This document shows, one piece after another, positions 1 to 10,271 of a stretch of 64,000 nt of DNA. Numbering within the stretch: position 1 is the first letter of the stretch; each line of letters begins with the position of its first letter. A program made the translations under genes and the position numbers. The notes under the pieces were generated by a model. The model made no database searches. It was not told the DNA's origin and saw nothing but the letters and a program-made list of their open reading frames with translations. This DNA is from Lineolata rhizophorae (Eukaryota; Ascomycota; Dothideomycetes; Lineolatales; Lineolataceae): the NCBI GenBank assembly GCA_010093515.1, contig MU001677.1, positions 395,654 to 459,653 on the forward strand, written 5' to 3'.

Positions 1-886
1 GCCCGCACTCACCGCCTCATACGACTCCTAACGTATTACCGCGGTCTCCTAGGTAGGGTAAAATGGAAAGCCTACGTACACAGCAGCACCCCTAGGACGA
101 ACGCGCGACCAAGCATGCCGCCCACGAAGGCCGGAAGGAAACAGGAACGGCGGATAGAAGAAGCGAAAGAGGAAAGAGAACGCATCATAGGAACTCAGAA
201 TCCGAGGCGGAAAAGCTCGACCGAAGCGAGACGACACCAGACGACAAGTCCGACGCCTCCCCGGCCGCACAAAACTCACCATTCAACCTGATCAGCTCCC
301 CCTTGGGCGGCACGTACGCCCTCAGCCGCGGCGCGCTCCCCTTAACCCACAACTCCCTCCCCCACCTGACCCCCTCGAAGAACCGATGATTCTTCACGTG
401 CTCCACGGGCAACCTCTTCGCCGGATCCAGCACCAGCAGCCGCTCCACCAGGTCCCGCGCCACGGCCGGGAACCCTTCCGGGAAGGTGTAGTCGAGCGCC
501 ACGATCTTCTGGAACGTCTGGTACTCGTTGGCCGCCTTGAAGGGCGGCCGCCCGGCCAGCAGCTGGTACACGATGCAGCCGAAGGCCCACAGGTCCGAGG
601 CCTTGCACGCGCTCTTGGACGTCAGCAGCTCGGGCGAGACGTATTCGGCCGTGCCGACGAACGAGTTGGCGCGGTCCGAGTCGGCGCCGTCGAGGGGGTC
701 GCCGGGGTCCGCCGCTGGCGGCCCAGCCGTCGGCGTCGTTCCGGGCGTCCCCATCGGGCCCCCGCCGTTCTGCTGCTGCTGCTGCTGCTGCTGTTGCTGC
801 GGCGGCTGGCCGGGGCGCGGCTTGAGGTCGAGGATCTTGGCGGTGCCGAAGTCGGTGATCTTGACGTGCATGTTGGAGTCCAGCAG

Positions 887-922
<36 letters not shown>

Positions 923-2214
923 CTTGGAATGCATGTACTCGACGGCATCCAAGATCTGCGCGGCGTAGAAGCGCGTGCATTCCTCGTCGAAGGAGCCGAG
1001 GCGCTTGAGCACGCCCAGCAGCTCGCCGCCGGCCGCCAGGTCGAGCACGAAGTAGAGCGACCGCTCGTCCTGGAACGTGTAGTATAGCCGCACGATGCCC
1101 GGGTGCTCCGTCAGCCGGTTCAGCGTGTCCTTCTCGATGTTGACGTACTTGACCTTCTTCTCCTTGATGATGTGCCGCTTGTCTAGCACCTTGATGGCGT
1201 ACTCGCGCAGCGTCTGCCGGTCCGTCGCCGCTAGCACCGTGCTGTACGACCCTTCGCCCAGCGTCCGCCCGAAATTGAAGTCTTTCACCCCCTTCTTCAC
1301 CACCCGCTGCACCCGGTTGCCCGTCGCCGGGTCCACCTCGGACCGCATCCCCACCGCCGCTCCCTTGTCCTTCCACTCCTCCGAGCTCGCCGGCGGGCCG
1401 TTCTCGAGCGCATACGGCGACCCTGCCGGCGGGGCTACCGCCGCCGGCGCAACCATGCCGCCCCCCCCGCCAACGGGGGCCGGGGTTCCGCCTTGCCCCG
1501 AGACCGACGCCGACCCCTGGTGCACTCGTCGCGAGCTGCGTCGCGGCGGGGCGGGTCCATTCCCGCCGTGCATCTGCTGCAGCTGCTGCGGCTGCGGCTG
1601 CGGAGGGGGCGGGGGCCCCCCGTACTCGTACTGGCGGTCCGGCCGGGACGACTCGCGGACGGGGACGCCGGCCTGCATGGCGGCGTGGGTGGAGCGGCGG
1701 CTGCTGGTGCTGCGGTTGCGCGACAGGTTGACGGCGCCGGGGCCGGGCTGCGAGAGCATCGGCGCGTCGTCGCGGTAGCGGTAGTTGTTGTCGGGCGGGG
1801 TGTTGGCGAGGTGGTTGTAGAGGCCGGACATGGGGCGGGTGGCAGCGCCCGGTGAGCGCGACGAAGTCGGTGTCGTGTTGGGAGGGGACGGCGCGCCGAG
1901 GTAGGAGGGCGGCGGCGGGAGCGAGGAGGATGGCGCGGCCGCAGGAGAGTATTGTGATGGAGGCGGAGGTTGCGGTGGAGGAGGTTGCTGCTGCTGCTGC
2001 TGCTGGGGCAGGCGCGAGGTCTGGAACTGCCGCTCGGTGACGTCGAACTGCACGTCGAACGAGGAAGGGGCGAAGGAGAGCGGGTCGAGGGAAGGCGCGG
2101 CCGCCGGGCCCGCGGCCTCGGCGGCGGCGTGGTACGGCAGCTGCGTCGCGGGCGGCGGCGGCGGCGGCGGCGGCGAGGTCTCGGGATTGTAATCTGCCTG
2201 GGCAGACCGTTGCC

Positions 2215-2256
<42 letters not shown>

Positions 2257-2350
2257 GCTGCTGGTCGTTGTCGTCGGCGTCGTCGTCGGCGTCCGGGTTG
2301 GCGATGCGCAGGCCGCCCAGCGAGCGCGACAGGCTGATATCGCCGCTCAT
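1..2350 (-). CDS. PDK1/Pkh-type serine/threonine protein kinase (3' end outside window)
   Basis: AGC-type master kinase that phosphorylates the activation loops of other AGC kinases, acting in sphingolipid and cell-integrity signalling (family knowledge). The main exon runs 2350 to 280. Residues 1-350 are disordered with poly-Gln and poly-Pro. The kinase domain starts near residue 356 with GEGSYSTV, then AIKVLDK, HRDLKPEN near 480, DFGTAK near 500 and GTAEYVSPE near 570; the Ser before it (NSFVGTAEYVSPE) is the PDK1 signature. A Q10 tract plus a Pro/Gly-rich stretch sits between DFG and that signature. After ...GELIRLN a GTGAGT donor (279-274) ends the exon; an acceptor near 51 and another donor near 12 suggest a short further exon. 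The C-terminal PH-like domain typical of PDK1 would lie off the window. Confidence 0.9.
770..800. repeat. CTG/CAG trinucleotide tract in kinase activation segment
   Basis: Near-perfect CTG repeat with one TTG interruption. On the minus strand it encodes ten glutamines inside the PDK1-like kinase between the DFG motif and the activation-loop signature. Confidence 0.9.
1986..2006. repeat. CTG/CAG tract (poly-Gln) in kinase N-terminus
   Basis: Seven CTG units encoding a Gln run beside a Pro-rich run in the disordered N-terminal half of the PDK1-like kinase. Confidence 0.85.
2217..2262. repeat. Long CTG/CAG tract (poly-Gln) near kinase start
   Basis: About fifteen CTG/CCG/TTG units encoding a run of 13 glutamines, then QRQR, about 30 residues after the start codon. 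It is the longest uninterrupted microsatellite seen in the window. Confidence 0.9.
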
Positions 2351-4985
2351 GGCGGGCCGTGGACGCTTTGGCCCTTCGTCTCAACGCTCCGCCTGTCGCT
2401 TGCGGAGGAGGAAGACGCAGGAGGAGAAAGAAGAGCGGAGCGCGGGCGGCGCTCGGCGGCGGGAGCGGGCGGAGGTGCGAGGCGGTGGTGTCGTGATGGA
2501 TGACGGCAGCCGCACCCGACGGCGCGAGTGTGGTGATGCCAAGGCGTTGGGTCCCGTCGGGGAGGCGGGTAAAGCCGAGCGGCGAGAGCCCGCCGGCGCG
2601 CCTTTGTCGGCCGGGCCTGGACGGCGAACGAGCGGGCGTCGAGGGCGCTGGAGAGCGAGGGTCCGAGCCCGCGAGGCGATGGAGCGACTCTGCGCGTGCG
2701 ATAGCGAAGGAGAAGAGCCCGTGTCGGTAGGCGTGCGAGGTGCAGCTGGTTATCCCAGGCCCCAAGGGGAGGAGGGGTAGGGGGGTTGGGCCGTGGGCGG
2801 AGCGGAAGTTTCAAAGCGAGAGGAGCGGTCGGGCAATGCTGCAGTACTAGAGTGCGTTTTGTGCCAACGCCAGGGAAGCAGGTGGGTAAAGAAGCTCTGC
2901 AGGTAGCCTTTGACCTCTTTTCCCTTGGCCTGCGAGAAAGCTTGTTTTCGCCCTCCTCCGCCCGAGCGTTTGGCTGGCCGGGCAAGCTCTGGTGGTCGGG
3001 CGCGCAGCAACGCTCTGCAGCGAGAGCGGAGACGGAGGAAGGGGGGAGGAGAGGAGCGCCCGGGAAGAGCACCAAGGTGGACCCACGCTGGGTTGGGTTA
3101 CGCGTGGGTGCTAAGCTTGTTGTTGCTGCGGCTGCTGCTGCTTGGGCGGACGCTGGCGCAGCGGCCGCGTGCTGCTCTGAGCCGGTCTGAGACGCTGCTG
3201 CTTAGCTGTCTCGGCGCGAACAAGGGGAGGATTGCCAGCTCCCTTTGGTAGTATAATCCAAAAAAGAAAAAAAAAGAGAAGGGAGACAAGATGAAAATAA
3301 ACGGCCTCGACCTAATTGACGGCCCACAAAGGAGGTCGGAAAAGACAAAAACGAGGACGAGCGGACGCCAGCTTCTTGGTGGAATGCCGGAATGCCGCGA
3401 TACGCATGGACACAGGAAGCCGGCGGCCTGACTATGGGCAGCGAGCGCAGTTAATTTGCTTCTGGAAGCCCTGCCCCGTCCAGCCGGCCTTGCAACTCAG
3501 AATTGCTCTCCGCGTCTCGATAAGCGCCAGCATCTGCGAGTCTCCCTCAAGTCTCTCACATCACACTGTCTCCGGGCAGATCGGCGAGCGGGGGCGTTGT
3601 TTGATGGGTTCCCATCCGGAGCAAATTGTCTCTCAATGGATTGAACATCTAATTTTTTTTTTTTGTTTTCTTTTCTTTTCTCAAGGATTTGCATCGCCTC
3701 CCCCGGGGCCCCGGGTGCTTACGTGGTCGAGGGCGAGGACTTGCAGGTCCAGATGAGCGACGCGCGATAACGGCGTCGCTCAAGATGCACGTCGCCAGTC
3801 CATCTGATAGGTACCTATGTAGTACGGAGTACATGCTGCTGGATTGGCGCCGCAGCGGCGAGTGAGCTGCTGCAGGGCCTACGTAGCCAGTGCATGTACG
3901 CACACTACGTATGTACTGCTAACGGACTCGGCACCCGACGCATCATGCATCATTACTTAGCACCGCTAGCAGCAAGGTCAGTCGTCATATCATCACGCCT
4001 TTCAGATCATTGGGTCTCTCCTCGTCCAGTTCCTGCCGCGCCCGACATTCCTTCCAGAGAAATTATTCTCACGCGCCTCCCGACACAGCCCTGCTGCCCT
4101 CGCCACCTACGCGTGTCTCCGTGTCTCGTGCGCACGGCCAGCCCTCCGGAACGTGCAGAGTGCAGCGCTCTGGCCGCGGTGTGGCGCGGAGGGCATGGGG
4201 CGTGTGCTACGTAGGTGTTTTGGAGTTTGGAAATTCTCCGATCGGAGGAGAGTGCAAGAGCTAGGAAAAGCATGCTGCACGGTAACTGCTGCGTTTGGTC
4301 GTGCCGGCCGGTCATGAGCAACGCACCTCGTCGAGCCAATCAACCCTGCCGGAGGCATCGGCACCCTCCAAATGAGGTAGGAGACGGTATCCTTGGGCCG
4401 CATCTACATTTCGTCGCTGCTTCGTTGTTGACGGATGCTTTCCGGGCATCACGACGCTTCTCTCAGCGGGAATCAGTCTTACTTGCCTCTCAGTCCTTGC
4501 CTGGCTATGCTGTACCCGAGGCAACGCTGCGTCCATCATTGGCTGCTGCGGGTACTCTTTACCTGTATCCAATCGAGGAGGGGGTGTCCCGACGGAGGTT
4601 CCTCATTCAACATGCAACCTCCAACCGGCCGCGGTCTAGCAGCACGTTGCCATTGGCAACATGCCTGTTTTCTCCTCCCCTTCCTAAACGCCGTCGTCGC
4701 CTTCCTATACAGTGTCCATAGTTGGGCTCTCTTGCCCGATCCGGAAACCCCAATCCAAACAGTTCCACCCGACCTGAACAACATTTGGCCCGTCTCGTCG
4801 GCTCTTCCACGCGATGTCTCTCCGGCTCTCCCCCAGAAGACGCAACGAAGACAAAAAGGGCACAGTCCGGCAACTTCGCGCTCCTCGCATCGACCCGGAA
4901 CCACAGCCTACGTTGCTGCCGCAGTCCATCCAAACCATACCGCATTCACGCCCCCAACAAACCCACCAACGACGACCCCTAACCA
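2351..4985. promoter_or_regulatory. Divergent upstream region between kinase and low-complexity gene
   Basis: Intergenic 2.6 kb that must hold the 5' leader and promoter of the minus-strand kinase and of the plus-strand gene at 4986. It has an A-rich run near 3256-3280 and a pyrimidine run (mostly T) at 3650-3684. Reading frames here overlap on both strands with no family similarity, so I do not call genes. No core promoter element is distinct enough to name. Confidence 0.5.
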
Positions 4986-7900
4986 ATGCTCCGCTGCCCC
5001 CCCTCCCAGATCCAACTCACCCCCATCGAAGTCACCCACTACTCCCAGCGGCACCACCCCCCCACCAACTCCCCCCCCACGCCCACCACCAGCACAACAA
5101 CAACGACAACGACGACGACGACGGCAACAACGACACCCGAACCCGTCTACCCAATCATAACCCACCTCGACCCCTCGGCCCCGGCCCCGGCCCCGGCCCC
5201 GGCCCCGTCCGCTCCTCTGCACACCGCACCCCCTCCCCATACCGCTGCTGCCGCCGCCGCCGCCGCACCGCTCGTCTCGGTCTTGCCGCTACAGCGGTCC
5301 CGGGCCCCGCCGCCGCAGCAGCAGCAGCAACTGCAGCAGCAGCAGCAGCAGATCCGCATGCTCCGGCCCGGCCCGGCGCGCGCGAGGGACGATGCTGTTG
5401 TCGTGGTTGTGCCTGCGGCGGCGCGGACGGCGGCGGCGGCGATAGTGGCGGCGGCGGGACAGGTGCAGGGGCAGGGGCAGAGGCGGGGAGTGCGAGGGAT
5501 GGGAGAGGGAAGGGGGGAGGGAGAGGATGTGGGGGGAGGAGCGGGAGGGGGGCAGGAGAGGGTCGATGGTGAGAGGGTGAGCGGGGCCGAGGGCCGGAGG
5601 ACCACTGGTGGTGGTCGTGATGGTGAAGGGAGGCGAACGTGGGGTGCGGCGGGCTTGTGGAGCGGTGGGGCGGAGGAGGAGGAAGGCGCGGGGCGGGGCG
5701 AGGAAGGCGCCGACGGCGGCGGCGACAGTGGAGAAGGTGCGACTTTGCGGGAGGGAAACGCGGGCGGAGACGACGTCAGCGAGCACGACGGCGAGACGCC
5801 AGCGGCCGAATTGGCGCGGCGCTTTGACGCGCTACGCGTGGGCATCGCGGCCGGTGCCGAGGACCCGGCTCCGGCGCCCCCGTCTCTCCCTTCCACTTCC
5901 AGCCCTCCTTCCACGCCCTCTCCTTCCCGGCCCCCGGCCTCCTTCCCGCCCCCGCGCCTCGCCATCCCGCCCCGCCACTCCCGCCCCTTGCGAGCCGGAC
6001 CCGCCGCCTCCCCACGAGCCCCCTCGCCCCCCTCCGCCACAGCGCCAACGCCGCCGTCCCGCTCCCCGCTCTTCCAGACGCTCCCCGCAGCAGCGAGCGG
6101 CGGCAGCAGCAGCGGCAGCGGCAGCAGCTCCCCCGCAGCTCCAGCGGCCCGGCGCCCGCGACCAGACCCGCCGCGCCCATCGCCACGAGCACCCCACGGC
6201 CACGCCCACGACGACGCCGCCGGCCCCAGCAATGCCACCAGCGACGCCGGCGCCGCCACCACCGCCGACAGCCCTCGCAGCAGCGACACGGGCGGGCCCG
6301 GCGGCAGCAGCGCGAGCGGCAGCAGCAGCGTGGTGCGGCGGCCGCCGCAGCAGCACGCGCGGGCGGCTCTGCCCGCGGGCCATCTGCCGGCGGGCGCGCA
6401 CGGGCACGCCGAGCGGCGCCGGGAGGCCCAAGGCCACGGCGAGCCGAGTGGCGGGCGCGGCCGCCGCAGGGACCGCTTCGCGCGCGCGGTGCGCGCCGCG
6501 CCCGCGCTGCCGCGCTTCGCGAGCTATTCGAGTCCGAACTTGACGGCGGCGCTGAGGGGGGTGAGGGGGGTGGGTGGCGGGGGGGGTGGGGGTGGGAGTG
6601 AGGGTGAGGGTGAGAGTGAGGAAGGGGGGAGTGAGGGAGGGGTTTTGGATGGAGGGGGGGCGGGGGGGCGGGCGGGAGGGAGAGGGAGGGGGAGGGAGGG
6701 GAGTGCTGGGTGTGGTGGAGGAGGGGATGGAGACGGGGCGAGTGAGAGGGGAGGAGGAAGCGTGTTTAGTGGCGCGGCGATAATGGGCGGTAGGCGGCCT
6801 TTCCGTCGGCCGAATTTGTCGCTTTCGATTTCGGGACTGCGGATTGGGGGGTTGGGAGGAGGAGGTAGTGGTTCGGGCGCAGGCGGGGAAAGAAACGGTG
6901 ATGGTGGTAGTAGTGGAGGAGGAGGTAGTGCCGGACTGGCATTTCTGTCGAGGCCGGGCGCTAGCAACGCCATTTTTCCCCCGAGAGGAGAGTCGCTGCT
7001 GCATCGAGTGCAGCTAGGGAGGCATGGACAGCCTCAGTCTCCGCCTCAACCTCAGCCTCGGACGCAGGCACAGCAACAGCGCCACTACGACGACGTTCTC
7101 TCCAGTCCCACAGACGCCGGGCCGAGCCGACCCGCCACCAGTACCACCACTGCCAGTACCATCACCGCGGCCGCACCGACAGCCACACACACCAACCCTG
7201 CAAGCCCCCCGGAACAGAACGCAACCGCCGAGAGTAGATCGTCCCCCTTCCCCTCCGTCTTCACCTCGGCATACTTCAAAACCCGCGAGGACCTCGCCGA
7301 TGCCCGCCGCGCCATCGTGGCCCGATTTGCTTCGCCGAGCGACGCCGCCGGCGGTTCGCACCAACAGCTGCTCTCGCCGCTGGCGCGCCTCGAACGCGAC
7401 ATCAGGGACCAGCTTGTGCGCGCGGCGAGCATGCCGGCCCTGCATGTGGCGTCGTCGGCAGCGGTGGGTGGGGATGGGGTAGGAGTGGAGGCAGTGCTGC
7501 GGTGGCCGGGCTTTGGGGACGTGGGGGAGGTTGATGGGGAGGCTGGAGAAGGGGTAGAAGATGAGGATGAGGAGGACTATGAGGAGTACGAGGAGTACAG
7601 GGATAGTAGTGCAGAGAGAGAGACAGACCAATCGACTTCGGGGAGGAGGCATTCGCGCGGCGAAGAGATAGAAGAAAGGCACGAGCAGCACGCTTCCCGG
7701 ACTGAAGGCGGAGGTGGAATAAGAACAACACCGCCGCCGCTACCGTCCCGACCCCAGGACCGGCCCCGCCCCCGAACCGCAACGACACCTCCGCCATCTG
7801 TCGTTGTCTCGCCCGCGCCTGCGCCCGCGTCGGCGCCGGCCAGACAGCAGGACTGGCCCGACCCGCGCCTCCGCCAGCCGCGGCGACATTTGCGCCGGCC

Positions 7901-10271
7901 CTCCCACCGCCACCGCCAGCAACCCACGACGCCGCCTCGCCCTCCGTCCTCATCGCCTTCCGCTCTGCTGCCGCCCCTTGGCATCCCGCGCCGCCGCCCC
8001 GCTGCGTCGTTGTCGTCGGCGGGGTCCTTTGCAGCGGCGGGGATGGCGCCCGCGTCGGCACCGCCGGCGTATGCGAGGTATGGAAGGGCGGGCCCGGCGG
8101 TGGCGGAGGTGGATAGGAGTACGGCCGTTGGGTCTAGGAGGTTGGAAGGGGGAGGGATGGGGTATGATGGTGGCGGTGGTGGGGAGGATGAGAGTGAGGA
8201 AGCGAGCGGGATGGGGACAGGGGTGAGAGAAAGAGAGAGCGAACGAGAGACGGTAGATTGGTGGCATGGCAGGCGGTTGAGACATTCTCGGAGAGGCCGC
8301 GCGGGGATGGAAGAGGAAGCTGGACGGGAAGTTAGCGGAGAAAGAGGACGGCGTTGGCCTTGTTATCCTCAACATCTCCACCTCCATCACCACCTTCAAC
8401 AACACGATCAAGGTCACGGCCATCCCCGCAGCCATCGAGCCGAGCCAGCAACCCTCTCGCCGCCTCCACTGCAGCACCGCCACCGCCTCTACCCCTACAA
8501 CGTCCTCCATCCGCACGCGCACGCCCATCACTCCCATTCCTCCGCCACCACGGAGCCAAACACCCCTGTGGGACCCACCCCGCCCTTTTCTGTTGCTATC
8601 CACGACCCCTCCCTACGCCCTCGATCCCATTCCCGCTCCCCGGGTGCGCCACCACCCACTTCCTCCCCCGCGTCGTGGCCATCCGACGCCACATCTCCCA
8701 CCCCGACGCCGCAGCCCACGCCCGCGGACCTGGCGCCGTCGCCGCCAGCGGAGGGGCGCGCCGCGCTTCATCCTCATCCTGCTCCTCCGCTGCTGCCGGC
8801 CTTCCCGCCGCGGACATCCTCGCGCCATGGCTACGCGGGGCCCGTGCGGCCGCGGCGCGCGTCAGCGTCGGTTCTGCGAAGCGGCGGTTCGGCCGCTCCT
8901 ACTCCTCTCCCGGCGCCGTATCCGAGATCGGATGGGGCCAGCGGGGCGCGCGATGATGGCGAGAGCAGCTGGGAGACGGGCCGGGGCGGCGTGGACGCGG
9001 GTTTGACGACCTGGCCGGCGGCGCCGGCGGCGGCGGCGCAGCAGCAGCAGCAGCCGCAGCAGCAGCAACAGGAACGACGTACCGGCCCCGGAGCCTTCGT
9101 CGTTGTAGGTCCCGGGCCGCAGCAACGCATCAGCAGGAGAGACCGCGAGCACCAGGCGGCGTCGGCGTACTGGGAGCGCCAGCGCCAACTGCGCGACGAG
9201 GTGCGCGAGATGCGCCGGCAGAGGGCGGAGTTGGAGAGGGAGCGCGCGCAGTTGGAGGCCGAGCAGCGGATGCAGATGCAGCCGCATCACCAGCAGCATG
9301 GCCCAGTCGAAAGGAGACTCTCGGCGTGGCCGCCGCACCCACAAGCTGGCCTCAATCCCGGCCGTGGCCCAAGTCCTGGTGCGCTGCCGGCAACACCCGC
9401 CGCTGCCGCCACCGCCGGTGCGGATCCTGGGATGGCGTCGTCTATGCCGCGTGCGTACGCGCCTCCGCCGCCTGGGAGCCCTGCGGCGATGATGGCGCAG
9501 CAGGCATTTGGAACCGGTGGTGGGCCGCGCGGCGGGGTGCATGTGCCGTATCTGCATCCGTATCCACACCCACATCAGCATCCGCACTCGCATCATCACC
9601 AGCATCCGTATCAGCATCAGAATCCGCATACGCATCCGCATCCGTATCCGCATCAGCATCCGCATGTTATACATCCATATCCGAGCCAGCTGCGCATGCC
9701 GCCTCACCGTCATGACGGCCGCTCCCCACCGCCGCCGCCATCACATACGCCACACCAATCGCCACCGCCGGCCTCTCCAGCGCCGCCATCCGCGCGCCGC
9801 CCGCCTCGCGGCTTCATCGTACACACGCCGGGACTCGGCCAGAGTCCCGGTCCCGGACCCGCGCATCAGCATCAGCATCAGCATCACCACCACCACCACC
9901 ACCCTCCCAGCACACCCCACGCGCCTCCTTTCCACCAGCCTCACCGCGCAGCAGCCCCGCCACCGCCACAGCCGCCGCACCACCACCACCATCACATGCC
10001 CCCTCCGCCGTCCCCGGCCCCGGCGCTGCTCCCGCCGCCGCGCCGCCACCCTTACCGCCAGCGCCCGGACCCGGAGCAGGAGAACGACACGGCGGCGGCG
10101 GAGCGGGCGGCGCTGGGGACGGAGGAGCTGGCGGCGTGGCGGTGGAGGAGGGACGGTGGTGTTGGTGGTGGGGCGGGGGCGGGGGCGGAGGTGATGATGG
10201 AAGAGACGCCGCCGAGGGAGGGGAGGTTTGAGAGGTTGGTGAGGGGGGGTGGGGGGGTTGGTGGGGGGTGA
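4986..10271 (+). CDS. Very large low-complexity protein, function unknown
   Basis: An open frame of 1761 codons without a stop. It is mostly Pro/Ser/Ala/Thr, Gly/Glu and Gln/His blocks, including poly-Thr near residue 40, (Ala-Pro)n near 70, poly-Gln near 110 and 1350, and long His/Pro runs near 1520-1570 and 1630-1670. Two stretches look folded or conserved: near residue 750-820 (FKTREDLADARRAIVARF, LSPLARLERDIRDQLVRAAS) and a charged coiled coil near 1382-1432 (WERQRQLRDEVREMRRQRAE). GC richness lowers the chance of stops, so length alone is weak evidence; the coiled coil and the 750-820 segment are better support. The true start may be downstream, for example the ATG in MGEGRGEGEDV near 5500, and introns may exist. 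No catalytic domain is recognised. Confidence 0.5.
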   Translation: MLRCPPSQIQLTPIEVTHYSQRHHPPTNSPPTPTTSTTTTTTTTTTATTTPEPVYPIITHLDPSAPAPAPAPAPSAPLHTAPPPHTAAAAAAAAPLVSVLPLQRSRAPPPQQQQQLQQQQQQIRMLRPGPARARDDAVVVVVPAAARTAAAAIVAAAGQVQGQGQRRGVRGMGEGRGEGEDVGGGAGGGQERVDGERVSGAEGRRTTGGGRDGEGRRTWGAAGLWSGGAEEEEGAGRGEEGADGGGDSGEGATLREGNAGGDDVSEHDGETPAAELARRFDALRVGIAAGAEDPAPAPPSLPSTSSPPSTPSPSRPPASFPPPRLAIPPRHSRPLRAGPAASPRAPSPPSATAPTPPSRSPLFQTLPAAASGGSSSGSGSSSPAAPAARRPRPDPPRPSPRAPHGHAHDDAAGPSNATSDAGAATTADSPRSSDTGGPGGSSASGSSSVVRRPPQQHARAALPAGHLPAGAHGHAERRREAQGHGEPSGGRGRRRDRFARAVRAAPALPRFASYSSPNLTAALRGVRGVGGGGGGGGSEGEGESEEGGSEGGVLDGGGAGGRAGGRGRGREGSAGCGGGGDGDGASERGGGSVFSGAAIMGGRRPFRRPNLSLSISGLRIGGLGGGGSGSGAGGERNGDGGSSGGGGSAGLAFLSRPGASNAIFPPRGESLLHRVQLGRHGQPQSPPQPQPRTQAQQQRHYDDVLSSPTDAGPSRPATSTTTASTITAAAPTATHTNPASPPEQNATAESRSSPFPSVFTSAYFKTREDLADARRAIVARFASPSDAAGGSHQQLLSPLARLERDIRDQLVRAASMPALHVASSAAVGGDGVGVEAVLRWPGFGDVGEVDGEAGEGVEDEDEEDYEEYEEYRDSSAERETDQSTSGRRHSRGEEIEERHEQHASRTEGGGGIRTTPPPLPSRPQDRPRPRTATTPPPSVVVSPAPAPASAPARQQDWPDPRLRQPRRHLRRPSHRHRQQPTTPPRPPSSSPSALLPPLGIPRRRPAASLSSAGSFAAAGMAPASAPPAYARYGRAGPAVAEVDRSTAVGSRRLEGGGMGYDGGGGGEDESEEASGMGTGVRERESERETVDWWHGRRLRHSRRGRAGMEEEAGREVSGERGRRWPCYPQHLHLHHHLQQHDQGHGHPRSHRAEPATLSPPPLQHRHRLYPYNVLHPHAHAHHSHSSATTEPNTPVGPTPPFSVAIHDPSLRPRSHSRSPGAPPPTSSPASWPSDATSPTPTPQPTPADLAPSPPAEGRAALHPHPAPPLLPAFPPRTSSRHGYAGPVRPRRASASVLRSGGSAAPTPLPAPYPRSDGASGARDDGESSWETGRGGVDAGLTTWPAAPAAAAQQQQQPQQQQQERRTGPGAFVVVGPGPQQRISRRDREHQAASAYWERQRQLRDEVREMRRQRAELERERAQLEAEQRMQMQPHHQQHGPVERRLSAWPPHPQAGLNPGRGPSPGALPATPAAAATAGADPGMASSMPRAYAPPPPGSPAAMMAQQAFGTGGGPRGGVHVPYLHPYPHPHQHPHSHHHQHPYQHQNPHTHPHPYPHQHPHVIHPYPSQLRMPPHRHDGRSPPPPPSHTPHQSPPPASPAPPSARRPPRGFIVHTPGLGQSPGPGPAHQHQHQHHHHHHHPPSTPHAPPFHQPHRAAAPPPPQPPHHHHHHMPPPPSPAPALLPPPRRHPYRQRPDPEQENDTAAAERAALGTEELAAWRWRRDGGVGGGAGAGAEVMMEETPPREGRFERLVRGGGGVGGG
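5175..5207. repeat. CCCCGG hexanucleotide repeat
   Basis: About five tandem CCCCGG units coding (Ala-Pro)n in the low-complexity frame. Confidence 0.8.
6556..6720. repeat. G-rich purine tract
   Basis: Extended runs of GGGT, GGGA and GAGGG on the plus strand encoding Gly/Glu-rich sequence in the large low-complexity frame. Several runs of three or more G lie close together, giving G-quadruplex potential. Confidence 0.7.
9540..9690 (+). repeat. His/Pro dipeptide-rich coding repeat
   Basis: Degenerate CATCC(A/G) units encode a run of HP, HQ and HPYPHPH motifs within the low-complexity frame. A second His cluster, (CAC)n, follows at about 9865-9905. Confidence 0.8.

Noticed and set aside
342-2765. 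807-codon minus-strand frame overlapping the kinase
   Set aside because: Different frame from the kinase, Arg/Ala/Pro-rich, no domain; the kinase frame holds all catalytic motifs.
5147-6289. 380-codon minus-strand frame opposite the low-complexity gene
   Set aside because: Complement of a GC-rich repeat region; Ala/Pro/Ser composition mirrors the plus strand.
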